Source of the DNA: Enterococcus sp. CSURQ0835
GTDB taxonomy: Bacteria > Bacillota > Bacilli > Lactobacillales > Enterococcaceae
Reading direction: 5' to 3'
NCBI RefSeq assembly: GCF_902706605.1
Contig: NZ_CACSLH010000002.1
Coordinates: forward strand, 97,840 to 161,839
DNA length: 64,000 bases
Part shown: positions 29,927-40,011 of the stretch, one piece after another
Position numbering within the stretch: position 1 is the stretch's first letter
How the letters are laid out: each line of letters opens with the position of its first letter
Notes under the pieces: generated by a model
What the model saw: the letters and a program-made list of their open reading frames with translations, nothing else
What the model was told of the DNA's origin: nothing
Databases searched by the model: none
Position numbers and translations under genes: made by a program

Positions 29927-30025
29927 CAGCTGTTTAGAAAAAAACAAGTATTTCATCCGAAAAGCTTCCCAAAAATTTACTAAGACTATGGTAAAATGAC
30001 GATAACTTGACTGAAGGAGTAACCC

Positions 30026-30541
30026 ATGAAAAAAAGAGGATTTGAAATCGTAACGCAATACCAAAAAGCAAACATCCACTTACCGACACGAGCGACTAAA
30101 AAAGCAGCTGGCTATGATTTTGAAGCTGCCGAAGATGTCGTGATCCCGGCATTTTGGAAAACGTTAGTGGCAAAGCTCAGCCGTAACGAAAATGTTGAAC
30201 CGAAAGTGTTGAAACCCGTGTTAGTACCAACTGGGATCAAAGCTTATATGGCAGAAGATGAGTATTTGCAATTAGCGAATCGCTCTAGTAATTCTTTGAA
30301 ACGTTTTTTGACGTTGAGTAACGGCGTAGGCATCATCGATAGCGATTATTATAACAATCCTGCTAATGAAGGCCACATCATGTTCCAGTTTACGAATTTT
30401 GGTTTGACCGACGTCGTGATCAAAAAAGGTGAGCGGATCGGTCAAGGGATTTTCTTACCATTTTTAAAAGCGGATGGCGATCATGCAATAACAGAACGAA
30501 CGGGTGGTTTTGGTTCATCTGGTGTCGATGAAAAACGCTAA
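30026..30541 (+). CDS. dut: dUTP diphosphatase
   Basis: A 171-residue trimeric dUTPase that hydrolyses dUTP to dUMP, keeping uracil out of DNA. The conserved motifs are AAGYDFEAAED, NRSSNSLKR, NGVGIIDSDYYNNP, GERIGQGIFLPF and TERTGGFGSSG. It is longer than the minimal form through an insert at about 45-65, common in Firmicutes. AAGGAG precedes ATG 30026, and an extended -10 (TGG TAAAAT, 29989-29997) is the likely promoter. radA follows in the same direction. Confidence 0.94.
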   Translation: MKKRGFEIVTQYQKANIHLPTRATKKAAGYDFEAAEDVVIPAFWKTLVAKLSRNENVEPKVLKPVLVPTGIKAYMAEDEYLQLANRSSNSLKRFLTLSNGVGIIDSDYYNNPANEGHIMFQFTNFGLTDVVIKKGERIGQGIFLPFLKADGDHAITERTGGFGSSGVDEKR

Positions 30542-30580
30542 AACGATCCAATCTATGATAAAATTAAAGAGGTGAAGTTT

Positions 30581-31957
30581 TTGGCTAAAAAAGCTAGGAC
30601 CCAATTTGTTTGCCAAGAATGTGGGTATGTTTCGCCCAAGTATTTAGGTCGCTGTCCGAACTGCGGTCGTTGGAACACGTTAGTTGAAGAAACGGTTCAA
30701 AATAACGAAGACAGAAGGACGCGGGTCTCGCTGACTGGGGAAAAAGCGCAGCCAACAAAGCTAAAAGATGTCGTGTTCAAAAAAGAAACGCGCGTGAAGA
30801 CGAAGCTGGGGGAATTGAATCGCGTTCTCGGTGGCGGCGTGGTGCCGGGCTCCCTCGTGTTGATCGGTGGCGATCCGGGTATCGGAAAGTCAACGTTGCT
30901 CCTACAAGTTTCCCATCAATTAGCTGAGACAGGTGGCAAAGTGCTGTACGTGTCAGGTGAAGAAAGCGCGCAACAAATCAAATTGCGAGCAGAACGTCTC
31001 GGGTCAAGTGACCATGATTTTTATTTATACGCGGAAACGGATATGGGAGAGATCAGTCGCGCAATCGAAAATCTGCAGCCCGACTATGTGATCATCGATT
31101 CGATCCAAACGATGACGCAGCCAGATATCTCAAGTGTGGCTGGTTCGGTCAGTCAAGTCCGCGAGACGACAGCGGAACTTTTGAAGTTAGCGAAGACGAA
31201 CGGGATCGCGATTTTTATCGTCGGTCACGTGACGAAAGAAGGCAACATCGCTGGCCCACGGATGTTAGAACACATGGTGGATACCGTTTTGTATTTTGAA
31301 GGGGAAAAGCACCACAGCTTCCGGATCTTACGCGCAGTTAAAAACCGTTTTGGTTCAACGAATGAATTAGGGATCTTTGAGATGCGGGAAAAAGGACTAG
31401 TCGAAGTCGCGAATCCTTCTCAAGTATTTTTAGAAGAACGGCTAGAAGGGGCGACGGGTTCAGCGATCGTCGTTGCGATGGAAGGCAGTCGCCCGATTTT
31501 AGTCGAGATCCAAGCGTTAGTGACGCCTACAGTTTTTGGCAACGCCAAGCGGACGACGACGGGACTTGATTTCAATCGCGTTTCATTGATCATGGCGGTG
31601 TTGGAAAAACGCGCCGGCTTGTTGTTACAAAATCAAGATGCTTACTTGAAAGCAGCGGGGGGCGTGAAGTTGAACGAACCTGCAATTGATTTAGCTGTTG
31701 CCGTGGCGATCGCGTCGAGCTATAAGGAAAGTGGCACGCAAGCAACGGAGTGTTTCATCGGTGAGATTGGACTGACGGGTGAGATTCGTCGTGTCAACAG
31801 TATCGAGCAGCGGGTCAAAGAAGCGCAAAAATTAGGCTTCAAGAAAATCTACCTGCCAAAGAATAATTTAGGTGACTGGCAAGCCCCTAATGGGATCACG
31901 ATCGTTCCGGTCGCAACATTAGGTGAAACTTTACGCAAAGTATTTCAATCAAATTAG
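30581..31957 (+). CDS. radA: DNA repair protein RadA
   Basis: A 458-residue branch-migration ATPase. The N-terminal zinc finger is [20 protein letters not shown], Walker A is [12 protein letters not shown], the RadA motif KNRFG is present, and a Lon-protease-like C-terminal domain follows. I chose TTG 30581 after AAAGAGGTG, giving the usual start [10 protein letters not shown]; the in-frame GTG at 30572 lies inside that ribosome site. yacL starts 14 bases after its stop, the common Firmicutes order. Confidence 0.94.
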   Translation: MAKKARTQFVCQECGYVSPKYLGRCPNCGRWNTLVEETVQNNEDRRTRVSLTGEKAQPTKLKDVVFKKETRVKTKLGELNRVLGGGVVPGSLVLIGGDPGIGKSTLLLQVSHQLAETGGKVLYVSGEESAQQIKLRAERLGSSDHDFYLYAETDMGEISRAIENLQPDYVIIDSIQTMTQPDISSVAGSVSQVRETTAELLKLAKTNGIAIFIVGHVTKEGNIAGPRMLEHMVDTVLYFEGEKHHSFRILRAVKNRFGSTNELGIFEMREKGLVEVANPSQVFLEERLEGATGSAIVVAMEGSRPILVEIQALVTPTVFGNAKRTTTGLDFNRVSLIMAVLEKRAGLLLQNQDAYLKAAGGVKLNEPAIDLAVAVAIASSYKESGTQATECFIGEIGLTGEIRRVNSIEQRVKEAQKLGFKKIYLPKNNLGDWQAPNGITIVPVATLGETLRKVFQSN

Positions 31958-31971
31958 AAGGAGGGATGTTG

Positions 31972-33141
31972 ATGCAAAAGCGAGTGCTGACCATCATTAT
32001 CACATTGGTGGGAATCAGCTTAGGGATCACATTGCTTCCGATCGCCTGGTTTGCGCTAGGCTACGGAAACAATTTGTGGCTGAACAATTATTTGACCAAC
32101 GGATTGCTGGGTGCAATTATTTTTTATTTCTTATCATTAGCAATAGCCGATCCGATCAGCAGTAAATTAAAAAAAATCGAGAAGCGAATCAATGAATTTA
32201 GTTTGACGTATATTTTATTTGGGGTGATCGGAGCGATCGTCGCCTTGACGTTAGGTTTGATCATTTCAAACCCGCTCTATAAAATCCCGATTCCTTTCGT
32301 TAACAGTGCGTTGCCGATCTTAGTGATGATTTTACTAGGTTATTTAGGCTTTCGAGTGGGAACGACGCGGATCGATGAGTGGCGGAAGTTTTTTAGTGTA
32401 CGGACGAAAAAAAATGAACAGACAGAAGGGGAAGTCTTAGAACGGAAAGCCGATGATCATTTCCATAAATATAAAATTTTGGATACGAGTGTGATCATCG
32501 ATGGCCGGATCTATGACATCGCTAAAACTGGCTTTTTAGAAGGCGTCTTGATGATCCCGAACTTCGTGTTGTATGAGCTTCAATACATCGCAGATTCTGG
32601 TGATAGTTTGAAACGAGTTCGCGGACGACGCGGCTTGGATATTTTAAATTCATTGCAAAAAGAAGAAGGGATCGCCGTTGAGATGTACGATGGTGATTTT
32701 GAAGATATCAGCGAGGTCGATAGTAAGTTGATCAAATTGGCCAAACTGTTGGACGGTGTGATCGTGACCAATGATTATAATTTGAATAAAGTTTCAGAAT
32801 TTCAAAATGTCGCGGTCTTAAATATCAATGCGCTGGCAAATGCGGTGAAACCGGTTGTGATCCCGGGTGAAACGATGCATGTCTTAGTCGTGAAAGCTGG
32901 GACTGAACGGCAACAAGGTGTAGCGTATTTAGATGATGGTACGATGGTCGTGGTGGAAGATGGGCAACATTATATGAACGAACAGATCGAAGTCGTCGTC
33001 ACTAGTGCGTTGCAAACGGCAGCTGGCCGCATGATCTTTGCTAAACCAGCCCATGCGAATCGCAATCTTAAAGATGATTCACCGGAGAAAAAAATCGAAT
33101 ACAAAAACGATCAGACCGGAAAAAAAGCGGCTAGCCGCTAA
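31972..33141 (+). CDS. yacL: PIN/TRAM-domain membrane protein YacL
   Basis: A 389-residue protein with four membrane helices (about 1-125), a PIN nuclease-like domain (KILDTSVIIDGRIYDI and IVTNDYNLNKV keep the acidic residues) and a C-terminal TRAM RNA-binding domain. A membrane-tied RNase role is likely from family knowledge. ATG 31972 is 6 bases after AAGGAGGG; the ATG at 31966 touches that site and was rejected. It is transcribed with radA. Confidence 0.9.
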   Translation: MQKRVLTIIITLVGISLGITLLPIAWFALGYGNNLWLNNYLTNGLLGAIIFYFLSLAIADPISSKLKKIEKRINEFSLTYILFGVIGAIVALTLGLIISNPLYKIPIPFVNSALPILVMILLGYLGFRVGTTRIDEWRKFFSVRTKKNEQTEGEVLERKADDHFHKYKILDTSVIIDGRIYDIAKTGFLEGVLMIPNFVLYELQYIADSGDSLKRVRGRRGLDILNSLQKEEGIAVEMYDGDFEDISEVDSKLIKLAKLLDGVIVTNDYNLNKVSEFQNVAVLNINALANAVKPVVIPGETMHVLVVKAGTERQQGVAYLDDGTMVVVEDGQHYMNEQIEVVVTSALQTAAGRMIFAKPAHANRNLKDDSPEKKIEYKNDQTGKKAASR

Positions 33142-33169
33142 GTGTTTTTCTGCAACTTGAATGATTGCT

Positions 33170-33226
33170 GATCGCCACCTCAGATTGCTATTAATCAGTA
33201 AAGTCGTGAGGTGGCGATCAGTTTTT
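33170..33226 (+). terminator. Terminator of radA-yacL
   Basis: GATCGCCACCTCA / TGAGGTGGCGATC, a 13-bp perfect stem with a 24-base loop, then AGTTTTT. Confidence 0.75.
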
Positions 33227-33257
33227 ATCTTTCGCGACAAGAAAAATACGGCGAAGC

Positions 33258-33286
33258 TTTACTAACACTTTATTTGCTTGTACAAT
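33258..33286 (+). promoter_or_regulatory. gltX promoter
   Basis: TTTACT (33258-33263), 17-base spacer, TACAAT (33281-33286). Confidence 0.65.
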
Positions 33287-33317
33287 CAAGAAGACAAGAC
33301 AAATCAGGAGGCGCATT

Positions 33318-34775
33318 ATGTCAAAAATTCGTGTACGTTACGCACCAAGTCCAACTGGGCATCTGCATATTGGAAATGCTCGGACGGCATTGTTTAATTA
33401 TTTATTTGCTCGTCATAACGACGGGGACTTTATCATTCGGATCGAGGATACAGACCAAAAACGAAACATCGCAGACGGCGAGAAAAGTCAGTTAGAAAAT
33501 CTGGCGTGGTTAGGGATCGATTGGGACGAATCGCCCGAAAAACCAGGTGAGTATGGTCCTTACCGTCAATCAGAACGCAACGAGATCTATCAACCGTTGA
33601 TCGATCAATTATTAGCGAGCAATTTAGCATATAAATGCTACTGTACAGAAGAAGAGTTGGAAGCAGAACGGGAAGCACAACGCGCGCGTGGCGAGATGCC
33701 TCATTACTCAGGCAAATGTGCGCATTTGACGCCAGAAGAACAAGCGCAAAAAGAATCGCAAGGGTTGAAACCAGTCGTTCGTTTCCGAGTACCACGAGAT
33801 ACGACGTACACATTTAATGATTTAGTTAAAGGCGAGATCAGCTTTGAATCAGATAATGTGGGTGGTGATTTTGTCATTCAGAAAAAAGATGGCATCCCAA
33901 CGTATAATTTTGCAGTCGTAGTGGACGATCACTTGATGAAGATCACGCATGTATTGCGAGGAGACGACCACATCGCCAATACGCCGAAACAATTGATGAT
34001 CTATGATGCGTTTGGTTGGAAGCGGCCTTTGTTTGGGCACATGACGCTGATCATCAACAGTGAGACTGGGAAAAAATTGAGTAAGCGTGACGAAAGTATC
34101 TTACAATTTATCGAACAGTATCGCGAGTTAGGTTATTTACCAGAAGCGATGTTCAACTTCATCGCGCTTTTAGGCTGGTCACCGGTGGGAGAAGAAGAAA
34201 TCTTCAGTCAAAAAGAATTGATCGAGATCTTTGATACACATCGTTTAAGTAAATCACCAGCAGCTTTTGATCAGAAAAAACTAGAGTGGGTCAACAATCA
34301 TTACATCAAAGAGATGGATTTGAAAAAATTAACCGAGTTGTGCTTGCCTTATTTGATCAAAGCAGGTAGAGTAGAAGACAATCCAAACGCTGAAAAAATC
34401 GCGTGGGTGGAAAAAGTCGTCAGCTTGTATCAGCCACAGATGAGCTATGCAGCTGAGATTGTTACTATCTCTGACTTATTCTTTGAAGAAGAGTTGCAAT
34501 TAGATGCAGCTGCCAAAGAAGTTTTGGCAGGTGAGACGGTACCGACTGTCTTAAAAGCGTTCAAGGCGCAATTAGAAAGTTTAACGACTGTTGATGCAGC
34601 TAGTGTCTTACAAGCGATCAAAGCAGTCCAAAAAGAAACGGGCGTCAAAGGGAAAAATTTATGGATGCCGATTCGAGTAGCGGTCAGTGGGGTGACTCAC
34701 GGACCAGAATTACCTGAAACGATCGAGATCTTAGGCAAAGCAAAAGCCTTGAAACATTTGAATAGTTTCTTATAA
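33318..34775 (+). CDS. gltX: Glutamyl-tRNA synthetase
   Basis: A 485-residue class I synthetase that charges tRNA-Glu (and tRNA-Gln where the amidotransferase route is used). The N-terminus [21 protein letters not shown] contains the HIGH motif, and KLSKRDES is the KMSKS loop. Its length fits the non-discriminating Gram-positive type. AGGAGGCG precedes ATG 33318. The Cys T-box operon follows, with its promoter inside the gltX end. Confidence 0.96.
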   Translation: MSKIRVRYAPSPTGHLHIGNARTALFNYLFARHNDGDFIIRIEDTDQKRNIADGEKSQLENLAWLGIDWDESPEKPGEYGPYRQSERNEIYQPLIDQLLASNLAYKCYCTEEELEAEREAQRARGEMPHYSGKCAHLTPEEQAQKESQGLKPVVRFRVPRDTTYTFNDLVKGEISFESDNVGGDFVIQKKDGIPTYNFAVVVDDHLMKITHVLRGDDHIANTPKQLMIYDAFGWKRPLFGHMTLIINSETGKKLSKRDESILQFIEQYRELGYLPEAMFNFIALLGWSPVGEEEIFSQKELIEIFDTHRLSKSPAAFDQKKLEWVNNHYIKEMDLKKLTELCLPYLIKAGRVEDNPNAEKIAWVEKVVSLYQPQMSYAAEIVTISDLFFEEELQLDAAAKEVLAGETVPTVLKAFKAQLESLTTVDAASVLQAIKAVQKETGVKGKNLWMPIRVAVSGVTHGPELPETIEILGKAKALKHLNSFL

Positions 34776-34776
34776 A
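34749..34776 (+). promoter_or_regulatory. Promoter of the T-box cys operon
   Basis: TTGAAA (34749-34754), 16-base spacer, TATAAA (34771-34776). It overlaps the last codons and stop of gltX. Confidence 0.6.
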
Positions 34777-34782
34777 CACGTT

Positions 34783-35004
34783 GATAAGAAGAAGTAACTG
34801 TTGCCGACTTCAAAGAGAGATTGCGGATGGTGGAAGCGATCAAGCCAGGGACAGTGAAATGCATCTTTGAGTGGTTTTGGTGATATGTAGCCAAAAACGA
34901 ATCGCAAACGTTACGTGCGTCAAAGGCAGTCAAACTGCAAACAAAAGTGGGACCACGTAACAAGCGTCTTTTGAGAATCTTCTCGAAAGGCGCTTGTTTT
35001 TTTG
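34783..35004 (+). promoter_or_regulatory. T-box riboswitch, cysteine specifier
   Basis: A tRNA-sensing leader before cysE-cysS. The AG-box AAAGAGAG with the following GGTGGAAGC lies at 34811-34840. GTGAAA-TGC-A gives TGC (Cys) as the likely specifier codon. The T-box core GTGGGACCACG is at 34947-34957, and the terminator CAAGCG-t-CTTTTGAGAA / TTCTCGAAAG-GCGCTTG (34961-34996) is followed by a T run. Uncharged tRNA-Cys should block termination. The 3' end is exact; the 5' end is inferred from the promoter. Confidence 0.88.
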
Positions 35005-35043
35005 TTGCTCAAAAGAAGTTCGTCGTACAAAGGAGGAAAAAAT

Positions 35044-35577
35044 ATGGGTTGGTGGCGCCAAGCAATTCAAGCTGCGAAAAAAAATGATCCAGCCGTTAAG
35101 TCGAGTGTTGAGGTCGTGTTGACTTATCCCGGAGTCCACGCGATGTTTTGTCACCGCTTCTCACATTTTTTGTATCGGCACCATCGCTATTTATTGGCTC
35201 GGATCAATTCGCAGCTGACTAAATTTTTTACGGGCATCGAGATCCATCCGGGAGCTCAGATCGCGCCTGGTGTGTTCATCGATCACGGAACGGGAATCGT
35301 GATCGGAGAGACCGCAGTAGTTGAAACTGGCGTTGTGATGTTTCATGGCGTAACATTAGGGGGAACGGGTAAACATACGGGTAAACGGCACCCCACGATT
35401 CGCAAAGGCGCATTTTTATCTGCCAATGCGAAGATCTTAGGCCCGATCGAGATCGGTGAAAACACGAAGATCGGAGCTGGGGCGGTCGTGTTAGAAAGTA
35501 TTCCGGCAAATGCGACGGCGGTCGGTTTGCCAGCTAAAGTCGTTAAATTAAATGGGAGGAAGATTCACCATGATTGA
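35044..35577 (+). CDS. cysE: Serine O-acetyltransferase
   Basis: A 177-residue left-handed beta-helix acetyltransferase that makes O-acetylserine for cysteine synthesis. Hexapeptide repeats run from [21 protein letters not shown] to [15 protein letters not shown]; the catalytic pair lies in DHGTGIVIG and MFHGVTLGG. It is the short form lacking the large N-terminal helical domain. ATG 35044 follows AAAGGAGGA. It overlaps cysS by 8 bases and is under the Cys T-box. Confidence 0.95.
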   Translation: MGWWRQAIQAAKKNDPAVKSSVEVVLTYPGVHAMFCHRFSHFLYRHHRYLLARINSQLTKFFTGIEIHPGAQIAPGVFIDHGTGIVIGETAVVETGVVMFHGVTLGGTGKHTGKRHPTIRKGAFLSANAKILGPIEIGENTKIGAGAVVLESIPANATAVGLPAKVVKLNGRKIHHD

Positions 35578-36979
35578 GATCTACAACACACTGACAAGAG
35601 AAAAAGAAACCTTTGAACCCATCGAAGCGGGGAAAGTGCGCATGTATGTCTGCGGTCCGACTGTTTACAATTACATCCACATCGGAAATGCGCGGAGTAC
35701 GATCGCGTTTGATACGATCCGCCGCTATTTTGAGTACCGCGGTTATGAAGTGGATTACGTATCGAATTTTACCGATGTCGATGACAAGATCATCAAAGCC
35801 GCTAAAGAATTGAAAGTGACAGCACCAGAAGTTGCGGATCGTTTTATCGCGGCATTTAAAACTGATACGAGTGCGCTACATGTTAAACCGGCGACACTTT
35901 ATCCGCGAGTGATGAATCATATTCCAGATATCATCAGCTTCATCGAAGTCTTGATCGAAAAAGGCTATGCCTACCAGGCTGGTGGTGACGTTTATTATCG
36001 GACACGCAAATTCAAAGATTACGGGAAATTGAGTGACCAATCGATCGATGAATTAGAGATCGGCGCAAGCCAGCGGACGGGAGCGGAACAATTGCAAAAA
36101 GAAGATCCGCTAGATTTTGCGTTGTGGAAAGCAGCCAAACCTGAGGAGATCGCGTGGGAGTCACCATGGGGGCAAGGACGCCCAGGCTGGCACATCGAAT
36201 GCTCAGTGATGGCGACGAAACATTTAGGCGATACGATCGATATTCACGGCGGCGGCCAAGATTTGGAATTTCCTCATCATGAAAATGAAATCGCCCAAAG
36301 TGAAGCGAAGACCGGCAAAACATTTGCCAATTATTGGATGCACAATGGCTATGTGACAATTGGCGAAGACGATGTCAAAATGAGCAAATCACTGGGCAAC
36401 TTTGTGACCGTCCACGACTTAGTCAAAAAAATCGATCCACAAGTTTTGCGCTTTTTCATGGCGACGACTCAATACCGGCGACCGATCCGTTACAGTGAAA
36501 GTACGATCAACGAAGCGCAGACCAATCTTCAACGGTTGCAGACGACTTTTGTCAATCTTAATTTCCGTAAACAAACGGCAGTTGACCAACTGGCAGCTGA
36601 CGCGCAGAAATTAGCTGAGCTTACAACGTTAGAAAATCGTTTTGTTACTGAGATGGATGATGACTTCAATACAGCTAACGGGATCACGATCGTGTATGAA
36701 CTAGCGAAGTGGTTGAATAATTACAGTGAGCAAGCAGAAGTCTCAGCGGTCGTACTAACAGCGGGCTTGAAATTATTTACCACGTTACTAAGTATTTTCG
36801 GGATCTTTTTTGAAGCAGCGGGCTTGTTAGATGCTGAGGTCGATCAATTAATCGTTGAACGGGATCAAGCGCGCGCAGATAAAAACTTTGCGCGAAGTGA
36901 TGAGATCCGCGATGAATTGAAAGAACAAGGGATCATTTTAGAAGATACGCCTCAAGGAACGCGGTGGAGAAGAGCATAA
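35570..36979 (+). CDS. cysS: Cysteinyl-tRNA synthetase
   Basis: A 469-residue class I synthetase. Zinc ligands include Cys in [10 protein letters not shown], Cys in GWHIECSVM, and His/Glu in [14 protein letters not shown] appears as HIGNARS and KMSKS as [12 protein letters not shown] 35570 follows GGGAGGA and overlaps the end of cysE. Control by the Cys T-box links enzyme supply to charged tRNA-Cys. Confidence 0.96.
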   Translation: MIEIYNTLTREKETFEPIEAGKVRMYVCGPTVYNYIHIGNARSTIAFDTIRRYFEYRGYEVDYVSNFTDVDDKIIKAAKELKVTAPEVADRFIAAFKTDTSALHVKPATLYPRVMNHIPDIISFIEVLIEKGYAYQAGGDVYYRTRKFKDYGKLSDQSIDELEIGASQRTGAEQLQKEDPLDFALWKAAKPEEIAWESPWGQGRPGWHIECSVMATKHLGDTIDIHGGGQDLEFPHHENEIAQSEAKTGKTFANYWMHNGYVTIGEDDVKMSKSLGNFVTVHDLVKKIDPQVLRFFMATTQYRRPIRYSESTINEAQTNLQRLQTTFVNLNFRKQTAVDQLAADAQKLAELTTLENRFVTEMDDDFNTANGITIVYELAKWLNNYSEQAEVSAVVLTAGLKLFTTLLSIFGIFFEAAGLLDAEVDQLIVERDQARADKNFARSDEIRDELKEQGIILEDTPQGTRWRRA

Positions 36980-37380
36980 TGACAGATTATAAACAATTAA
37001 ACGGGTTAGCATTAGCTTATGTAGGAGATGCGATCTACGAGACTTATATTCGGGATCATTTAGTTCGGATGGGTCAGACTCGGCCAAATAAATTACATCA
37101 TCAAGCAACCCATTACGTGTCGGCTAAAGCGCAAGCGATGCTGATCCAAAAAATGTTAGACACAGATTTATTGACGGCAGAAGAAGTGGCGATCTATCGC
37201 CGCGGCCGCAATGCAAAAAGTTATACTTCAGCTAAAAACACCAGCATTATGACATATCGCATGTCAACGGGTTTTGAAGCGTTGATGGGCTATTTGCACT
37301 TGTTAGAACAAAAGAATCGATTAGAAGAATTGATTACGTGGTGTATCAAAGAAGTAGGTGAAAAAAATGACAGAACGTAA
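36979..37380 (+). CDS. mrnC: Mini-ribonuclease III
   Basis: A 133-residue RNase III catalytic domain without the double-stranded-RNA-binding domain. It matures 23S rRNA ends. The signature [19 protein letters not shown] is intact, with Asp in the metal site. The start overlaps the cysS stop (TAATG) and the gene overlaps rlmB by 14 bases. Confidence 0.94.
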   Translation: MTDYKQLNGLALAYVGDAIYETYIRDHLVRMGQTRPNKLHHQATHYVSAKAQAMLIQKMLDTDLLTAEEVAIYRRGRNAKSYTSAKNTSIMTYRMSTGFEALMGYLHLLEQKNRLEELITWCIKEVGEKNDRT

Positions 37381-38191
37381 AGCAAAGAAAAAATTTAAGC
37401 AACACACTAAGCCACGCGAGCGTCGCTCAAATGAAGAACGAAGCGATAAGCGCGAGCCAGCTGAAAAAACTGAAGATTTTGTTTTTGGCCATCATGCGAG
37501 TGTCGAAGCGTTAAAAGCTGGCCGTGGGAATAAATTATTTATCCAAGAAGATGCGCACGGCGAAAAAACAGACGAGTTGAAACAATTGGCGCAAGATTTT
37601 GCAGTGCCTGTGAAATGGGTCCCCAAACAAAAACTCGATACTTTAAGTGATGGTGGTGTCCATCAGGGGATCGTTTTAGCTATCACCCCTTATCAGTATT
37701 TGACGTTGACGGAATTGATCGAGCAACAAACAACGGAACCTTTTTTACTGATTTTAGATGGTCTAGAAGACCCGCATAATTTTGGATCGATCTTGCGGAC
37801 CGCTGATGCTAGTGGTGTTACCGGCGTGATCATTCCAAAACATCGTTCAGTTGGCATCACGTCAGTGGTCACGAAAGCTTCAACGGGTGCGGTGGAATAT
37901 GTTCCGGTGGCACGCGTGACGAACTTAAGTCAAGCTGTCAAACAATTAAAAGATGCAGGCTACTGGATCTTTGGTACGGAGATGAGTGGTACCGATTATC
38001 GTCAGTGGCAAGTAGCGGGCCCGATCGCGTTGATCATCGGGAATGAAGGTCGCGGAATGAGTGCTGGTCTGAAAAAAGAAGTCGACGAACTGTTGACGAT
38101 CCCTATGACCGGTCACGTCCAAAGCTTAAATGCCAGTGTCGCCGCAGGACTTTTGATGTATGAAGTCTTTCGAAAGCGAAGTGGTCAGTAA
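37367..38191 (+). CDS. rlmB: 23S rRNA 2'-O-methyltransferase RlmB (SpoU family)
   Basis: A 274-residue knotted methyltransferase modifying a guanosine of 23S rRNA (G2251 in E. coli numbering). Residues 1-42 are a Lys/Arg-rich extension. An L30e-like N domain ([17 protein letters not shown]) and the SpoU motifs ([45 protein letters not shown]) follow. ATG 37367 overlaps the mrnC end; its stop overlaps the yacP start by one base. Confidence 0.94.
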   Translation: MTERKAKKKFKQHTKPRERRSNEERSDKREPAEKTEDFVFGHHASVEALKAGRGNKLFIQEDAHGEKTDELKQLAQDFAVPVKWVPKQKLDTLSDGGVHQGIVLAITPYQYLTLTELIEQQTTEPFLLILDGLEDPHNFGSILRTADASGVTGVIIPKHRSVGITSVVTKASTGAVEYVPVARVTNLSQAVKQLKDAGYWIFGTEMSGTDYRQWQVAGPIALIIGNEGRGMSAGLKKEVDELLTIPMTGHVQSLNASVAAGLLMYEVFRKRSGQ

Positions 38192-38715
38192 TGAAAAAGC
38201 AATTGCTGATCGTTGATGGTTACAATATGATCGGAGCATGGCCTGAACTGACGACGTTGAAAAATCAAGATCGGTTGGAAGAGGCGCGAGAAGATTTATT
38301 GAATCGCTTGTCGAATTATGCCAAGTTTCAAGGGATCGAAGTGATCGTTGTGTTTGATGCGCAATTCGTGCCGGGAATCTCCAAAAGCTATCAAAAATAT
38401 TTTCTAGAAGTTGTCTTCACTAAAGAAGATGAGACGGCAGACAGTTATATCGAACGGATCGCAGGCGAGTTGAACGATCGGCTGACACAAGTTACAGTGG
38501 CTACCAGTGATTTGGCAGAGCAATGGACCGTTTTCTCGCAAGGCGCACTGCGAACGTCAGCGCGTGAGCTGTATAAAAATATTCAAAAAGTTGAAGCTGT
38601 GATCAAAGGAACGACAGAAGAAGTGCGTTTTACGGATTATCGACGCAATTCACCTTGGAATCCGCAACAATTGGATAAATTGTCTCGTAAATTGGACGAA
38701 TTGAGTCGCAAATAA
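38191..38715 (+). CDS. yacP: NYN-domain endoribonuclease YacP/Rae1
   Basis: A 174-residue PIN-like (NYN) protein. LLIVDGYNMIGAWPEL and VVFDAQF and ADSYIERIA carry the acidic site. The B. subtilis relative Rae1 cuts mRNA in the ribosomal A site; that role is likely but not shown here. It is the last gene of the cys T-box operon, with a terminator overlapping its end. Confidence 0.92.
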   Translation: MKKQLLIVDGYNMIGAWPELTTLKNQDRLEEAREDLLNRLSNYAKFQGIEVIVVFDAQFVPGISKSYQKYFLEVVFTKEDETADSYIERIAGELNDRLTQVTVATSDLAEQWTVFSQGALRTSARELYKNIQKVEAVIKGTTEEVRFTDYRRNSPWNPQQLDKLSRKLDELSRK

Positions 38716-38733
38716 AAGCGGCTCAATTTTTTT
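38699..38733 (+). terminator. Terminator of the cysE-yacP operon
   Basis: AATTGAGTCGC / GCGGCTCAATT (one G-T pair), then seven T. It overlaps the yacP stop codon. Confidence 0.85.
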
Positions 38734-38793
38734 GCAGTTTTCTCATCTCATTTCGCTATCCTAAAGTTACTTACATAAAAGGGAGTGACGCAC

Positions 38794-39351
38794 GTGAAGA
38801 TCGAAGAAAGCATCGCCAAGATCAAACAAGCTGATAATGAAGCGTTTGAAGAGTTGTTGAGACAATACTTACCTGTCATTCGTAATGCTGAAGCCCGCTA
38901 TTACTTGTTGGATTTTGATAGTGATGATTGGCTACAAGAAGGTCGACTGGCGTTACATAAAGCGGCCCTGACTTATAAAGACGATCAAGGAACGACCTTT
39001 GGCTTATATTTCAAATTGATTTTTGAAAATGCGATCCGTTCCTTATTACGTAAACAAAAAGCGTTGAAGCGCAAAGCAAACACCGAAGCCCGTTCATTTG
39101 ATGATCCTGAAACTGAGTGTCAGTTAAGTCAGTTTAGTTATGCTCCGCAAGTCATTGATGACCTGATCATTCGTGAGACATTAGAATCGGAGACGAATTG
39201 TCTTTCTGAGTTGGAACAAATCGTCTTTGCTTGCTATTTGCGTTCCTTTGATGAAGCGGAGATCAGTCAATTATTGGGCAAAGAAGTGAGGACTGTGAAA
39301 GGCGCGATTGATCGAGTGAAACGTAAAATCAGGCGGCGGATCAATCAGTGA
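38794..39351 (+). CDS. sigH: Sigma-70 family factor, SigH/ComX-like
   Basis: A 185-residue alternative sigma factor. Region 2 contains DFDSDDWLQEGRLALHKAALTY and FGLYFKLIFENAIRSLLRK; region 4 is LSELEQIVFACYLRSF with DEAEISQLLGKEVRTVKGAIDRVKRK. In bacilli SigH controls post-exponential genes; in lactic acid bacteria related factors control competence. GTG 38794 follows GGGAGTGA at proper distance; an in-frame GTG at 38785 overlaps that site. Its own promoter is not obvious. The place after yacP is the usual enterococcal one. Confidence 0.88.
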   Translation: MKIEESIAKIKQADNEAFEELLRQYLPVIRNAEARYYLLDFDSDDWLQEGRLALHKAALTYKDDQGTTFGLYFKLIFENAIRSLLRKQKALKRKANTEARSFDDPETECQLSQFSYAPQVIDDLIIRETLESETNCLSELEQIVFACYLRSFDEAEISQLLGKEVRTVKGAIDRVKRKIRRRINQ

Positions 39352-39500
39352 GGGAAGTGCCACAGCTAAAAAATAAAACGCCCAGTACAGTTTTTTATAA
39401 GGAATAGTTAGTTATCTTAATTACTGAAACTCCAGCTGGAAGCGGAACCATGAATGCGATGATCACTAGGTGTTGCAAAATGATTTTTCTTATGTTAGTA

Positions 39501-39529
39501 TTGAGTTTTCGCAACTTTTGTGTTATGAT
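39501..39529 (+). promoter_or_regulatory. veg promoter
   Basis: TTGAGT (39501-39506), 17-base spacer, TATGAT (39524-39529). This is a strong-looking vegetative promoter. Confidence 0.7.
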
Positions 39530-39548
39530 TGATTTCGAGGTGAACTGA

Positions 39549-39794
39549 ATGCCAACAACGTTAGCGTCCATCAAAAAAAGTTTAGAAGATCGACTAGGAA
39601 GTCCGATCATGTTGACTGCCCAAACTGGCAGAAAGCGTCAGACCGAACGAAAAGGTGTCTTAACCGAGACGTATCCGTCGGTATTCGTGGTCGACTTAGA
39701 TCCTGATGAAAATTCTTTCGAACGAGTGTCTTATAGTTATTCCGATGTGTTGACTCGGACGGTCGAGATTGAATTTTTAACTGAAGCAGTTTAA
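39549..39794 (+). CDS. veg: Veg family protein
   Basis: An 81-residue protein matching the Firmicutes Veg family: LASIKKSLEDRLGSPIMLTA, GRKRQTERKGVLTETYPSVF, DPDENSFERVSYSYSDVLTRTVE. In B. subtilis Veg influences biofilm matrix genes and is strongly transcribed; the biochemical role is unsettled. GAGGTGAACTGA precedes ATG 39549. It has its own promoter and terminator. Confidence 0.94.
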   Translation: MPTTLASIKKSLEDRLGSPIMLTAQTGRKRQTERKGVLTETYPSVFVVDLDPDENSFERVSYSYSDVLTRTVEIEFLTEAV

Positions 39795-39831
39795 AAAGAC
39801 TGAGGTATCAAGTAAAGGTACCCGTAGTTTA

Positions 39832-39884
39832 AAAGTAGAGATCTTACAAAGGCTGATTGGCTTTTATAAGATCTCTGCTTTTTT
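39832..39884 (+). terminator. veg terminator
   Basis: AGAGATCTTA-c-AAAG pairs with CTTTTATAAGATCTCT, followed by GCTTTTTTAA. Confidence 0.75.
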
Positions 39885-39904
39885 AATTTGTGAGCCGATA
39901 GAAT

Positions 39905-39946
39905 GTAAAAAAAGAATCCACCTAAGTTAGTTACTTAAGTGAATTC
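39905..39946 (-). terminator. Terminator of the minus-strand EIIC gene
   Basis: GAATcCACcTAAGT pairs with ACTTAaGTGaATTC (39914-39946, two mismatches). On the minus strand it is followed by TTCTTTTTTTAC. Confidence 0.6.
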
Positions 39947-40011
39947 CGGATAAAAACTAAATAGTTGTTTTTCTATTTGCCACGCAATGAGAATTTAAGT
40001 TGCTTCAAAGT

